NCBI RefSeq assembly: GCF_001983105.1
Contig: NZ_MOMC01000065.1
Location: 47,184-61,982 of the forward strand
DNA: 14,799 bases
Direction of reading: 5' to 3'
From: Pseudofrankia asymbiotica
GTDB lineage: Bacteria; Actinomycetota; Actinomycetes; Frankiales; Frankiaceae
The notes under the pieces are model-generated. The model saw only the letters and a list, made by a program, of their open reading frames with translations, searched no databases and was not told where the DNA came from. A program made the position numbers and the translations under genes. Shown piece by piece: positions 1 through 7,968 of this stretch; the first letter of the stretch is position 1, and each line of letters opens with the position of its first letter.

Positions 1-1
1 G

Positions 2-17
2 CCTCCCAGCCGGGAGG
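2..17. terminator. Small stem-loop at window edge
   Basis: CCTCCC (2-7) and GGGAGG (12-17) form a perfect 6-bp stem with a 4-nt loop, 22 bp before the first start codon. It could be the end of an upstream transcript or lie in the leader of the first gene. There is no T-tract, and the left context is missing, so the role is open. Confidence 0.3.
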
Positions 18-38
18 TACGGCCGAAGGGAGCACCCG

Positions 39-350
39 ATGGGCATCGGTGCCGGCATTTTCCTGATAGCAGTCGGCGCGATCCTCACGTTCGCCGTCGA
101 CGTCTCGATTTCCGGTCTCGACATCGCCGTGATCGGTGTGGTGCTGATGCTGGCCGGGGCGGCCGGGCTTATTCTCGACATCTTCCTGTTCGCCCCGCGT
201 CGGCGGCGGCGCGTCACGTACCAGGACCAGCGCCCGGACGTCGTCTACCAGGACCAGCGGCCCGACGTCGAGGTCTACGACAACGTCCCGGCGGCCCGCA
301 CCACGCGGTTCCGCCGCCGGGTGACCACCGACTACGAGCCGACCCGCTGA
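39..350 (+). CDS. DUF6458 family small membrane protein
   Basis: A 103-residue protein starting MGIGAGIFLIAVGAILTFAV, the signature start of the actinobacterial DUF6458 family, whose function is unknown. It has two hydrophobic helices (about residues 4-22 and 29-52) joined by a short polar turn containing SISGLDI, then an Arg patch (RRRRR, about 54-58) and a polar cytoplasmic tail, so it should be an inner-membrane hairpin with both ends inside by the positive-inside rule. The ATG start is supported by GAAGGGAG at 25-32, 6 nt upstream. The tail contains an in-frame 27-bp duplication (219-245 and 246-272), giving YQDQRPDV twice; the rest of the tail is Arg/Asp-rich and probably disordered. It converges on the helicase gene and is separated from it by a strong stem-loop. 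The family assignment is firm; no biochemical role can be given. Confidence 0.85.
   Translation: MGIGAGIFLIAVGAILTFAVDVSISGLDIAVIGVVLMLAGAAGLILDIFLFAPRRRRRVTYQDQRPDVVYQDQRPDVEVYDNVPAARTTRFRRRVTTDYEPTR
219..272 (+). repeat. In-frame 27-bp duplication in DUF6458 tail
   Basis: Two adjacent 27-bp units both encode Y-Q-D-Q-R-P-D-V followed by two variable residues. They differ at a few bases, so the duplication is not brand new. Confidence 0.75.
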
Positions 351-379
351 GCGGAACGCGGGCGGGCTCCGAAGCGACT

Positions 380-445
380 GGCTTCCGGGCCACAGGCTTC
401 CGGGTCACAGGCTTCCGGGTCACAGGCTTCCGGGTCACAGGCTTC
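380..445. repeat. 15-bp tandem repeat, four copies plus a partial one
   Basis: The unit GGCTTCCGGGTCACA occurs at 380-394 (one C/T difference), 395-409, 410-424 and 425-439, with a truncated copy GGCTTC at 440-445. The last three full copies are identical, which points to recent slippage. It lies between two converging genes and is not part of a convincing gene; translated on the minus strand it gives a monotonous R-K-P-V-T pattern. Confidence 0.9.
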
Positions 446-466
446 GAGGCGGCGCGAGGCCGCGCG

Positions 467-506
467 CGACTTCCGGGGATCGGCGGACGCCGATCCCCGG
501 AAGTCG
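467..506. terminator. Bidirectional terminator stem-loop
   Basis: A perfect 18-bp inverted repeat (arms 467-484 and 489-506) with the 4-nt loop GGAC lies 7 bp past the stop codon of the minus-strand helicase gene and downstream of the plus-strand membrane protein gene. No T-run follows on either side, as is common for actinobacterial terminators. Its position between convergent genes and the long, GC-rich perfect stem make a two-way terminator the best reading. Confidence 0.85.
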
Positions 507-513
507 TTGTCGG

Positions 514-2715
514 TCAGCCCGCCTGGTGAGCGGGGGTCCCGGCCTCGGCGAGTCCGGTCAGGGCCGGCGGCAACGGGCCCTGGTGCAGGACGCCGAGGCG
601 TTGGGTGGCGCGGGTGAGGGCGACGTAGAGGTCGGCGGCGCCGCGCGGGCCGTCGGCCAGGATCCGTTCCGGTTCCACGACGAGGACGGCGTCGAACTCC
701 AGGCCCTTCGTCTCCGACGCCGTCACCGTGCCCGGCACCCCGGGCGGCCCGATCACGACGCTGGTCCCCTCACGGCCGGCCTCGTCTCGCGCGAACTCCT
801 CGATGGCGGCGGCCAGCTCGTCCTCGGTGACCTGCCTGGACCAGGGCTGGACGCCGCAGGCGCGGACGGACTCCGGCGGCTGGACCCCGGGGGCGAACTC
901 GGCGAGCAGCGCCGCCGCGACGTTCATGATCTCCGCCGGGGTGCGGTAGTTCACCGACAACGACCGGTAGACCCAGCGCCCGGCCGCGTACGGCGCCAGC
1001 ATCGCGTCCCACGAGGTCGCGCCGGCGACCGACCGGCGTTGGGCCAGATCGCCGACCACGGTGAAGGACCGGCCTGGGCAGCGCCGCATCAGCGCCCGCC
1101 AGTCCATCTCGGACAGTTCCTGGGCCTCGTCGACCACGATGTGCCGGTAGGCCCAGTCCCGGTCCGCGGCGGCGCGTTCGACGAGCTCACGGGTGTCATG
1201 CTCGACGAAGCGGTCCGCCAGGTCCTCGGCGTAGAGCAGGTCCTGGGCGAGCAGGTGGTCCTCGTCGTCCATCATGTCCGGGCGCTCCGTGAGGGAGCCC
1301 AGCACGCTGGCGGCGTACTCGGCCTCGGCCTTCCGTTCCCGCTCGGCGGCCAGCTCGGCGGCCCGGTCGGCGGCCTTGTCGCGGCCCAGCAGGTCGATCA
1401 GCTCGTCGATCAGTGGCACGTCCGATACGGTCCAGGCGTCGCCGTCGGCGCGCAGCAGCGTCTCGTCGGCGCCCGCCGCCCGCAGCCGCTCGGGGGACGT
1501 GTACAGCGCCGCGAGCAGCGCCTCCGGCGTCAGTATCGGCCAGAGCTCGTCGAGCGCGGCGGTGAACGCGTCGTCGTCCGCGAGCTCCCTGCGCAGCTCC
1601 GCGCGCAGGTGCTCCCAGGCCTTGCGGTCCTCAGGGGTCAGCCAGCCCCGGCCGATCCGGGCTATCGCCCGCTCGGTGAGCACCCAGGTGACGATCTCGC
1701 TGAACACCGCGCGGGCCTCGTTGTGCGGCAGCCCGCTCGCCCGCGCTTCCTCTCTGGCCCATTCCGCCGTCTCGGCGTCGATCCGCGCCGTGACGTCCCC
1801 CAGCCTGATCGGCAGTGGCTGCTCGGGCAGCCGCTGCCGGTCGGCGACCGCCGCCGCGAGCACGTCCACCATCCTCAGCGAGCCCTTGAGCCGGGCGGCC
1901 TCCGGGGCGTCCTGCGCGGTGACGCGCAGGCCGGGCACGATGTCCCCGGTGGTCATGAACACCACGGCGGACTCGCCGAGCGACGGCAGGACCCGGCCGA
2001 TGTGGTGCAGGAACGCCGGGTTGGGCCCGATCACGAGCACGCCCTGACGTTCCATCCGCTCCCGCTGGGTGTAGAGCAGGTACGCGACGCGGTGCAGCGC
2101 CACCACGGTCTTCCCGGTGCCCGGGCCACCCTCGATCACCAGTATCCCCGGGTGGTCGAGCCGGATGATCTCGTCCTGTTCGGCCTGGATCGTCGCGACG
2201 ATGTCGCGCATCTCGCCGCCGCGCGGCGCGTTGACCGCCGCGAGCAGGGCCGCGTCCCCGCGCTCGCCGCCGCCGGGGCGGCCGAGCACCTCGTCGGTGA
2301 AGTCGACTATCTGGCGCCCGCGGGTGTGGAACTGGCGGCGCCGGCGCATGTTCTCCGGGGTCGCGGCGGTCGCGACGTAGAACGCGCGCGACGCCGGAGC
2401 CCGCCAGTCGAGCAGGACCGGTATGTAGTCGTTCTCCTCGTCGAAGAGACCGATCCGGCCGATATATGAATGTTCGCCCGAAACGGTGTCCAGCCGGCCG
2501 AAACACAGCCCGTTGTCCGCGATGTCCACCCGCCGCACCTCTTTGGCGATCGCGCGCACCTCGACATCCCGTTCCATGGGTGTACCGCCGTTGCCCCGCA
2601 ACGCCGCCTTGAAGTCACCCTTCAGCTGCGCGCGCTTGACGTCAAGCCGCGTGTAGAGCTCGGCCACGTAGCTCTGCTCGGACCGCAGTTCCTCTTCGTA
2701 TCCCTGAGTTGACAC
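514..2715 (-). CDS. helR: RNA polymerase recycling ATPase HelR (HelD-like helicase)
   Basis: A 733-residue superfamily-1 (UvrD/Rep-like) ATPase of the HelD/HelR family. Such proteins bind RNA polymerase, open the clamp and release stalled enzyme; actinobacterial HelR also pushes rifamycins off the polymerase and confers tolerance. Visible parts: an N-terminal coiled coil (about 5-40) typical of HelD, the DWRAP motif (103-107), a Q-motif-like IQAEQDEIIR (176-185), Walker A GGPGTGKT (196-203), a long helical insertion of about 250 residues that forms the clamp-opening arm in the family, Walker B VVDEAQE with D529-E530, and late motifs ETKGLEFDAV and YVALTRATQRLGVL. The length is normal. The start is GTG at 2715, preceded by GAGGGG with an unusually short 3-nt gap. 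A rifamycin-associated element lies about 307 bp upstream (3022-3042), which separates HelR from general HelD. No downstream partner gene is present. The exact start is the main uncertainty. Confidence 0.9.
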   Translation of the reverse strand: MSTQGYEEELRSEQSYVAELYTRLDVKRAQLKGDFKAALRGNGGTPMERDVEVRAIAKEVRRVDIADNGLCFGRLDTVSGEHSYIGRIGLFDEENDYIPVLLDWRAPASRAFYVATAATPENMRRRRQFHTRGRQIVDFTDEVLGRPGGGERGDAALLAAVNAPRGGEMRDIVATIQAEQDEIIRLDHPGILVIEGGPGTGKTVVALHRVAYLLYTQRERMERQGVLVIGPNPAFLHHIGRVLPSLGESAVVFMTTGDIVPGLRVTAQDAPEAARLKGSLRMVDVLAAAVADRQRLPEQPLPIRLGDVTARIDAETAEWAREEARASGLPHNEARAVFSEIVTWVLTERAIARIGRGWLTPEDRKAWEHLRAELRRELADDDAFTAALDELWPILTPEALLAALYTSPERLRAAGADETLLRADGDAWTVSDVPLIDELIDLLGRDKAADRAAELAAERERKAEAEYAASVLGSLTERPDMMDDEDHLLAQDLLYAEDLADRFVEHDTRELVERAAADRDWAYRHIVVDEAQELSEMDWRALMRRCPGRSFTVVGDLAQRRSVAGATSWDAMLAPYAAGRWVYRSLSVNYRTPAEIMNVAAALLAEFAPGVQPPESVRACGVQPWSRQVTEDELAAAIEEFARDEAGREGTSVVIGPPGVPGTVTASETKGLEFDAVLVVEPERILADGPRGAADLYVALTRATQRLGVLHQGPLPPALTGLAEAGTPAHQAG

Positions 2716-2870
2716 ATGCCCCTCGCAACGGCTAACCGATATCAGGTTCGCGGGTTCTCCTTCGGGTTATGGCGGCACCGACGAGCCGACGGGCATCAGC
2801 GGCACGCGGACACCGACACCGGCCGTCCGCCGCGCGAGTCCCCTGTCCGGCGGCGCGCACCTCCGTGCCT

Positions 2871-2885
2871 GGGCGCCAAGCGCCC
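2871..2885. repeat. Short perfect hairpin in presumed helR leader
   Basis: GGGCGC and GCGCCC form a 6-bp stem with a 3-nt loop, about 156 nt before the helR start and inside the long 5' leader expected if transcription begins next to the RAE. It could be a pause or attenuation hairpin, but no T-tract follows. Confidence 0.35.
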
Positions 2886-3007
2886 TCAGCCCGGGCCGTG
2901 CCGCGGGCCTCACCAGCGGATCGACGTCCCCGCGCGACCCATACATCGACGACAACTCGCGCACGTACCGACTCCGATTTCCGCAGGTCCTGGCCTCGGC
3001 CGGCGAC

Positions 3008-3036
3008 TCTATGGCGGGACCGGGGTCTTGCGGCAA
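3008..3036 (-). promoter_or_regulatory. helR: Candidate helR promoter, minus strand, -35 inside RAE
   Basis: On the minus strand TTGCCG (complement of 3031-3036) is followed after 17 bp by CATAGA (complement of 3008-3013); an alternative -10 is TAGAGT (3006-3011) with 19 bp spacing. Transcription would start near 3000, giving helR a leader of roughly 285 nt. The match is weaker than for the plus-strand promoter that shares the same palindrome. Confidence 0.4.
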
Positions 3037-3042
3037 GCCCCC
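3022..3042. promoter_or_regulatory. Rifamycin-associated element (RAE)
   Basis: This is a 21-bp palindrome with 10-bp arms matching at 9 of 10 positions around a central G. Its core, CTTGC-G-GCAAG, is perfect and is flanked by GGGG on the left and CCCCC on the right. This agrees with the published RAE, the conserved inverted repeat found upstream of rifamycin-inactivation genes and helR in actinomycetes, where it is needed for induction by rifamycins. It lies upstream of the HelR gene on the minus strand. The match was made from memory of the consensus, so single flanking bases may differ from the published logo. Confidence 0.82.
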
Positions 3043-3056
3043 CGGTGCGCTATACG
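3028..3056 (+). promoter_or_regulatory. Candidate sigma70-type promoter, plus strand, -35 inside RAE
   Basis: TTGCGG (3028-3033, the right-hand part of the RAE core) is followed after exactly 17 bp by TATACG (3051-3056). This would start transcription near 3063, towards nasN and away from helR, with a leader of about 440 nt. No gene is recognised in that leader. Confidence 0.45.
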
Positions 3057-3353
3057 TTGATAGTGGCAAGGAGTGTGCGCTCTCCTTCCCTTTCTCGTCC
3101 GCTGTCGACGGACATCCCCCTCGCGAGGCGGCGGCCAGCCGCGTGCGGCGGCGCCGTCGGCCCAGGATGATCTCCCCACGCGCCCACGGACGTAGCGGAT
3201 GTGACGTCCGCGCCGGGGCCGGGACGCTCGCCCGTCTCGCGAAGCCCTCCTGGCGCGGCACGGTGAACGCGACGACAGCCAGCGGCCTCGCCGATCGTAC
3301 GGCCCGGATTCCGCCGTCGCTCACGCACCCGCCGCGCTGGGCGTGAGAGTGCC

Positions 3354-3407
3354 GTTACCGGGGGCCACCTGTTCAGCGACCGGACGGTAACCGGCGACTC
3401 CTAGCGT
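3354..3407 (+). promoter_or_regulatory. Candidate operator/promoter for nasN
   Basis: GTTACCG (3354-3360) and CGGTAAC (3385-3391) are 7-bp inverted arms 24 bp apart, followed by a -10-like TAGCGT (3402-3407), about 95 bp before the nasN start. The GTnAC half-sites recall GlnR a-sites, but the paired GAAAC half-sites are absent, so GlnR control is not shown. No good -35 is visible. Confidence 0.3.
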
Positions 3408-3501
3408 GGGACCGGAAGATCCCCGGTGCCCGCCCGGCGCCGGCGGCCCGCTGGGGTGACCCGGCGGCGCCGATGGGTCGCCGCGTTGGAAGGGGACGCC
3501 T

Positions 3502-6500
3502 GTGACCGCGCCAGCCGCGGCCGCCCTGCCCGCGACCCGACAGGTGCGGACGGTCTGCTCGTACTGCGGTGTCGGCTGCGGGTTGGTGCTCGACGTCGTG
3601 ACCGACGCCGAGGGCCGCCGGCGGGCGGTGAAGGCCTCCGGTGACCGCTCCCATCCCGCGAACGCCGGCCGGCTGTGCACCAAGGGCTCGACCAGCGCCG
3701 AGCTGCTCGCCGCGCCCGGCCGGCTGGCGACGGCGCTGGTCCGGGCCGACCGGGAGTCCGCGCCGGTGGCCGGTGGCGTGGACGAGGCGATCAGCCGCAC
3801 GGCGCGGGAGCTTCGGCGGGTGCTGGACACCCACGGCCCGGACGCGATCGCCCTCTACGTCTCCGGGCAGATGACGATGGAGGCCCAGTACCTGGCGAAC
3901 AAGCTGGCCAAGGGCTACATCGGGACCAGCCAGATCGAGTCGAACTCGCGGCTGTGCATGGCCAGCGCCGGCAGCGGCTACAAGCTCTCCCTCGGCGCCG
4001 ACGGCCCGCCCGGCTCGTACGAGGACTTCGACCACGCCGACGTGTTCCTCGTCATCGGCTCGAACATGGCCGACTGCCATCCGATCCTGTTCCTGCGGAT
4101 GATGGACCGGGTCAAGGCCGGCGCGACGCTCATCGTCGTCGACCCCCGCCGCACCGCCACCGCAGACAAGGCCGACCTGTTCCTCCAGATCCGGCCCGGC
4201 ACCGACCTGGCGCTGCTCAACGCGCTGCTGCACCTGCTCGCGGCCGACGGGAACCTCGACGAGACGTTCATCGCCGAGCACACCGAGGGCTGGGAGGCGA
4301 TGCCGGCCTTCCTCGCCGACTACCCGCCGGAGCGGGCCGCGGAGATCACCGGCATCCCGGCGGACGACATCCGTCGCGCCGCCGAGCTGATCGGCGCGGC
4401 CGGCGCGTGGATGAGCTGCTGGACGATGGGGCTCAACCAGTCGACGCACGGGACCTGGAACACCAACGCGCTGGTCAACCTGCACCTGGCGACCGGGGCG
4501 ATCTGCCGTCCCGGCGCCGGCCCGTTCTCGCTCACCGGCCAGCCGAACGCGATGGGCGGCCGGGAGATGGGCTACATGGGCCCCGGCCTGCCCGGGCAGC
4601 GCTCGGTGCTCGTCGAGGCCGACCGGACCTTCACCGAGACGCGGTGGGGCCTCCCGGCCGGCGCCCTGCGCACCGACGTCGGCAAGGGCACGATCGAGAT
4701 GTTCGAGAAGATGGCCGCCGGTGACATCAGGGCCTGCTGGATCATCTGCACGAACCCGGTGGCGTCGGTCGCCAACCGCGGGACCGTCATCAGGGGCCTG
4801 GAGGCCGCCGAGTTCGTCGTCGCCCAGGACGTGTTCGCCGACACCGAGACGAACGCCTACGCGGACGTGGTCCTGCCGGCCGCGATGTGGGCGGAGACCA
4901 CCGGCGTCATGGTCAGCTCCGAGCGGAACCTGACGCTGGCCCAGCAGGCCGTCGACCCGCCGGGCGACGCGCTGCCGGACTGGCTGATCATCGCCAGGGT
5001 CGCCGCCGAGATGGGTTACGCCGAGGCGTTCGACTACGCCGGCGCCGAGGAGATCTTCGAGGAGATCAAGGGGTTCTCGAACCCGGCGACCGGCTACGAC
5101 CTGCGCGGCGTCAGCTACGAGCGGCTGCGCCGCGAGCCGGTGCAGTGGCCCGCCGCCCATCCCGACGGCGCCGGCCGCAACCCGGTGCGCTACCGCAACG
5201 ACGGAGTCAGCCAGGCCCTCGCCGAGCGGCCGGACGGAAGCCGGCCGCGGCTCGTGTTCCCGACGCCGAGCGGCCGGGCGGTGTTCTACCCGCGCCCGCA
5301 CCTGCCCGCCGCCGAGCTGCCCGACGACGACTACCCGTTCGTCCTCAACACGGGCCGCCTCCAGCACCAGTGGCACACCCTGACCAAGACCGGCAAGATC
5401 GCGAAGCTGGGCCGGCTCAACCCGCGCCCGTTCGTCGAGATCCACCCGGCCGACGCCGCGGCGCTCGGCGTGACCGACGGCGATCCCGTCGAGGCCGCCT
5501 CCCGCCGCGGCCGGGCGGTCCTGCCGGCGGTGGTCACCGACCGGGTGCTGCCAGGCACCTGCTTCGCCCCGTTCCACTGGAACGACCTGTTCGGCGAGTA
5601 CCTCAGCGTCAACGCCGTCACCAACGACGCCGTCGACCCGATCTCGTTCCAGCCGGAGTTCAAGGTCTGCGCGGTCTCCCTGACCAGGGTCACGACCATG
5701 ACCGAAGCCCCCGACCTGGCCGGTGCTCCGGACGGTGCCGGCGTGCCTAAGCCGCCACACGCGCTGGCGGCGGCGGGCCGGCCGGAGGCGGTCACGGGAG
5801 GCGAGCCCTCGGCCGGCCTCGGCGACCGCCGGGACGACGCCGCGCCGATCACCGCCCTCGCCGGCCTCCTCGGCGTCGGCGCCATCGTCCCGCCCCAGTT
5901 CGACGGTGGTCAGCGGCGCTACCTCGCCGGCTTCGTCGCCGGCCTCACCGCCCTGCCACCGGCGGGCGCCGCGGCCGTTCCGGTCCTGCCGCCCAGCGCG
6001 CCCTTCGCCCCGGAGCACGCGACCTGGCTCAACGGCGTGCTCGCCGGAACGTTCTCCCGGGCCAGGCCCGCCGCCGGCGCGGTGCCCGCCCAGCGCGGCG
6101 CGGACGAGCACCAGCCGCCGGCGCCTGGTCCCGAAGCCGGGGCCACCCGCCCGGTCACGGTGCTCTGGGCCTCGCAGACCGGCACCGCGGAGGACTTCGC
6201 CGCGACGCTCGCCGGCCGTCTCGCCGGCGAGGGCCGGCCGCCCGCCGTGCACGCGATGACCGACTGCCCGCCCCGGCTGCTGCGCGAACCAGGCGACCTG
6301 CTGCTGGTCACCAGCACCTTCGGCGACGGGGACGCTCCCGACAACGGCGCCGGCTTCTGGACGTCGCTGACCGGCCCGGACGCCCCGCGCCTCGACCAGC
6401 TGCGCTACGCCGTCCTGGCGTTCGGCGACTCCAGCTACAACGACTTCTGCGGCCACGGCCGCCGGCTCGACGAGCGCCTCGCCGAGCTCGGCGCGACCCG

Positions 6501-7845
6501 GCTGGCGCCCCGCGTCGACTGCGAACCCGACTACGACGCCGACGCCACCCGGTGGCTCGACACCGTCCTCACCGCGTTGGCCGGCCCACCCACGCACCCG
6601 CCGACGGCGACCGCCGACCCGGCCGACCGCGTGACTCCCCCGGCTCCCCCGGTTTCCGTGGCTCCCCCAGCTCCCCCAGCTTCCTCGGCTTCCTCGGCTT
6701 CCTCGGCTCCCGTGGTTTCCCCGCGTCCGACCAGGTCCGCGCCCGCCACCACCCGCCTGGTCGGCAACCGCCTGCTGAGCCTGGCCGGCTCGGCCAAGGA
6801 GGTCCGCCAGTTCCGCTTCGACATCGCCGGCTGTGCGCTCTCCTACCAGCCCGGCGACGCCCTCGGTGTCTGGCCCGTCAACTGTCCCGCTCTCGTCGGC
6901 GAATGGCTGGCCGTCACCGGCGCCGACCCGGCCGCGCCGGTCGCCCTTCCCGGCCTCGGCGACGTCCCGTTCGCGCGGGCGCTGCACCGCCACCTCGACA
7001 TCACCGGGACCAGCCCAGGACTGCTCGCCTTCCTCGCCGAGCGTGGCGGTGACCGGGCCCTGCGCACGCTGCGCCGCCCGGGCAACTCCGGCGAGCTCGC
7101 GAAATGGCTGTGGGGCCGGCAGGCGGTCGACGTCGTCAGCGAGTCCGCGGTCCGGGCGCCGGCGCAGGAGTGGGTCGACGTGCTCGGGCGCCTGCGGCCC
7201 CGGCTGTACTCGATCTCCTCCAGTCCGCTCGCCCATCCCGACCAGATCCACCTGACCGTCTCCGTCGTCCGCTACGACAGCCACGCCGGACTGCCCCGCA
7301 AGGGCGTCTGCTCCAGCTACCTCGCCGACGCCGACCCGGACACCCCCGTCTCCGCCTACGTACAGGCCTCGTCCACCTTCCGGCCCCCGGCGGACCTGGA
7401 CACCCCGATGGTGATGATCGGGCCCGGCACCGGTATCGCCCCGTTCCTCGGGTTCCTTCAGGACCGGCAGGCGCGGGCCGCCACCGGCCGCACCTGGCTG
7501 CTGTTCGGCGAGCAACGCCAGTCCACCGACTTCTACTACGCCGACGAACTCGCCGCGTTCCAGGCCGCCGGTGTGCTGACCCGCCTCGACACGGCCTTCT
7601 CCCGCGACCAGCGCGCCAAGATCTACGTCCAGGACCGGATGCGTGAGCACGGCGCCCGGCTGTGGTCATGGCTCCAGGACGGCGCCCACCTCTACGTCTG
7701 CGGCGACGCCACCCGGATGGCCGCCGACGTCGACCAAACGCTCCGCGAGATCATCGCGACTCACGGCCGCCTGGACCCCGACCAGACCGCCGACCACGTC
7801 CGCCGGCTGGCCGCCGACGGCCGCTACCAGCGCGACGTCTACTGA
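3502..7845 (+). CDS. nasN: Single-chain diflavin assimilatory nitrate reductase (NasN type)
   Basis: A 1447-residue cytoplasmic enzyme expected to reduce nitrate to nitrite with NADPH. Domains in order: an N-terminal 4Fe-4S site (C19, C22, C26, C59, then K61); a molybdopterin oxidoreductase domain with NSRLC, whose C152 is the likely Mo ligand as in NapA/NasA; a molybdopterin-dinucleotide-binding domain (about 611-730); a CysJ-like linker; a flavodoxin/FMN domain starting near 884 ([27 protein letters not shown]); a Pro/Ser/Ala linker (about 1047-1074); then a CysJ-like FAD/NADPH reductase from about 1084 (RLYSISSS 1234-1241, [16 protein letters not shown] 1307-1315, [10 protein letters not shown]). 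The protein ends YQRDVY, as CysJ-type reductases do (closing on an aromatic). This arrangement matches the diflavin monomeric nitrate reductase described in mycobacteria as NasN; databases often call it a bifunctional nitrate reductase/sulfite reductase flavoprotein. The start is GTG with GGAAGGGG 6 nt upstream. No nitrite reductase or transporter gene lies nearby. Confidence 0.92.
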   Translation: MTAPAAAALPATRQVRTVCSYCGVGCGLVLDVVTDAEGRRRAVKASGDRSHPANAGRLCTKGSTSAELLAAPGRLATALVRADRESAPVAGGVDEAISRTARELRRVLDTHGPDAIALYVSGQMTMEAQYLANKLAKGYIGTSQIESNSRLCMASAGSGYKLSLGADGPPGSYEDFDHADVFLVIGSNMADCHPILFLRMMDRVKAGATLIVVDPRRTATADKADLFLQIRPGTDLALLNALLHLLAADGNLDETFIAEHTEGWEAMPAFLADYPPERAAEITGIPADDIRRAAELIGAAGAWMSCWTMGLNQSTHGTWNTNALVNLHLATGAICRPGAGPFSLTGQPNAMGGREMGYMGPGLPGQRSVLVEADRTFTETRWGLPAGALRTDVGKGTIEMFEKMAAGDIRACWIICTNPVASVANRGTVIRGLEAAEFVVAQDVFADTETNAYADVVLPAAMWAETTGVMVSSERNLTLAQQAVDPPGDALPDWLIIARVAAEMGYAEAFDYAGAEEIFEEIKGFSNPATGYDLRGVSYERLRREPVQWPAAHPDGAGRNPVRYRNDGVSQALAERPDGSRPRLVFPTPSGRAVFYPRPHLPAAELPDDDYPFVLNTGRLQHQWHTLTKTGKIAKLGRLNPRPFVEIHPADAAALGVTDGDPVEAASRRGRAVLPAVVTDRVLPGTCFAPFHWNDLFGEYLSVNAVTNDAVDPISFQPEFKVCAVSLTRVTTMTEAPDLAGAPDGAGVPKPPHALAAAGRPEAVTGGEPSAGLGDRRDDAAPITALAGLLGVGAIVPPQFDGGQRRYLAGFVAGLTALPPAGAAAVPVLPPSAPFAPEHATWLNGVLAGTFSRARPAAGAVPAQRGADEHQPPAPGPEAGATRPVTVLWASQTGTAEDFAATLAGRLAGEGRPPAVHAMTDCPPRLLREPGDLLLVTSTFGDGDAPDNGAGFWTSLTGPDAPRLDQLRYAVLAFGDSSYNDFCGHGRRLDERLAELGATRLAPRVDCEPDYDADATRWLDTVLTALAGPPTHPPTATADPADRVTPPAPPVSVAPPAPPASSASSASSAPVVSPRPTRSAPATTRLVGNRLLSLAGSAKEVRQFRFDIAGCALSYQPGDALGVWPVNCPALVGEWLAVTGADPAAPVALPGLGDVPFARALHRHLDITGTSPGLLAFLAERGGDRALRTLRRPGNSGELAKWLWGRQAVDVVSESAVRAPAQEWVDVLGRLRPRLYSISSSPLAHPDQIHLTVSVVRYDSHAGLPRKGVCSSYLADADPDTPVSAYVQASSTFRPPADLDTPMVMIGPGTGIAPFLGFLQDRQARAATGRTWLLFGEQRQSTDFYYADELAAFQAAGVLTRLDTAFSRDQRAKIYVQDRMREHGARLWSWLQDGAHLYVCGDATRMAADVDQTLREIIATHGRLDPDQTADHVRRLAADGRYQRDVY
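6642..6722 (+). repeat. Nine 9-bp repeats coding the nasN interdomain linker
   Basis: Nine degenerate 9-bp units of the type GGCTTCCTC or GGCTCCCCC run without a gap and encode a Pro/Ser/Ala hinge between the FMN and FAD domains. The unit length keeps the reading frame, so copy-number change alters only hinge length. Two adjacent units (6687-6695 and 6696-6704) are identical. Confidence 0.85.
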
Positions 7846-7903
7846 TCTGACCGAGCTGATCTCTGACCGAGCTGATCCGTGACCGAACTGATCCGTGACC
7901 CAC
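7842..7903 (+). repeat. 16-bp tandem repeat over the nasN stop codon
   Basis: Four units: CTGATCTGACCGAG (7842-7855, two bases short), CTGATCTCTGACCGAG (7856-7871), CTGATCCGTGACCGAA (7872-7887) and CTGATCCGTGACCCAC (7888-7903). The first unit contains the nasN stop codon TGA (7843-7845). The array fills most of the gap before the next gene and would be translated only if that gene used its most upstream GTG. Confidence 0.85.
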
Positions 7904-7957
7904 CGGCCAGGCGCCCGAACCAGGGCGGTCGGCATCGCTCTCCTACCATCGGGGCAT

Positions 7958-7962
7958 GGGAG
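7958..7962 (+). promoter_or_regulatory. Ribosome binding site choosing the M24 peptidase start
   Basis: GGGAG ends 6 nt before the GTG at 7969. The more upstream in-frame GTG at 7879 has only repeat sequence before it and no purine-rich site, and the in-frame GTG at 7981 has only a weak one. The ATG at 7956 is out of frame. Confidence 0.6.
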
Positions 7963-7968
7963 CGCCAC

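Larger units (their letters stand above)
2716..3501. other. Long intergenic region between divergent helR and nasN
   Basis: These 786 bp contain no reading frame with convincing codon usage, family resemblance or ribosome binding site; the frames present are short, Arg/Pro-rich and cover each other. The region holds the RAE palindrome (3022-3042) with candidate promoters in both directions, a 6-bp stem GGGCGC/GCGCCC with a 3-nt loop (2871-2885) in the presumed helR leader, an inverted repeat AAGGAG/CTCCTT near 3070, a 7-bp inverted repeat CGGACGT/ACGTCCG (3187-3210), and a GTTACCG/CGGTAAC pair just upstream of nasN. Confidence 0.7.

Noticed and set aside
526..2469. A 647-codon frame antisense to helR
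   Set aside because: No family features; the opposite frame holds all SF1 helicase motifs in order.
2709..2714. TTGACA on the plus strand as a -35 box
   Set aside because: It lies inside the helR coding end, and no acceptable -10 is found 16-19 bp downstream (CTAACC at best).
2767..3324. Overlapping frames in the helR-nasN gap as genes (including a 185-codon minus-strand frame)
   Set aside because: Arg/Pro-rich composition, no ribosome binding site, no motif, and they run through the RAE and promoter candidates. A leader peptide inside cannot be fully excluded.
3354..3391. GlnR binding site upstream of nasN
   Set aside because: GTnAC half-sites are present, but the matching GAAAC half-sites at the 6-bp spacing are not; kept only as a generic operator candidate.
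3373..7650. A 1425-codon open frame antisense to nasN
   Set aside because: It is Arg/Gly/Val-rich without any domain motif, and mirrors the codon bias of the strongly supported nitrate reductase on the other strand. Long antisense frames are expected at this GC content.
7842..7903. CRISPR-like array
   Set aside because: The units are contiguous with no spacers and total only four copies, so this is a plain tandem repeat.
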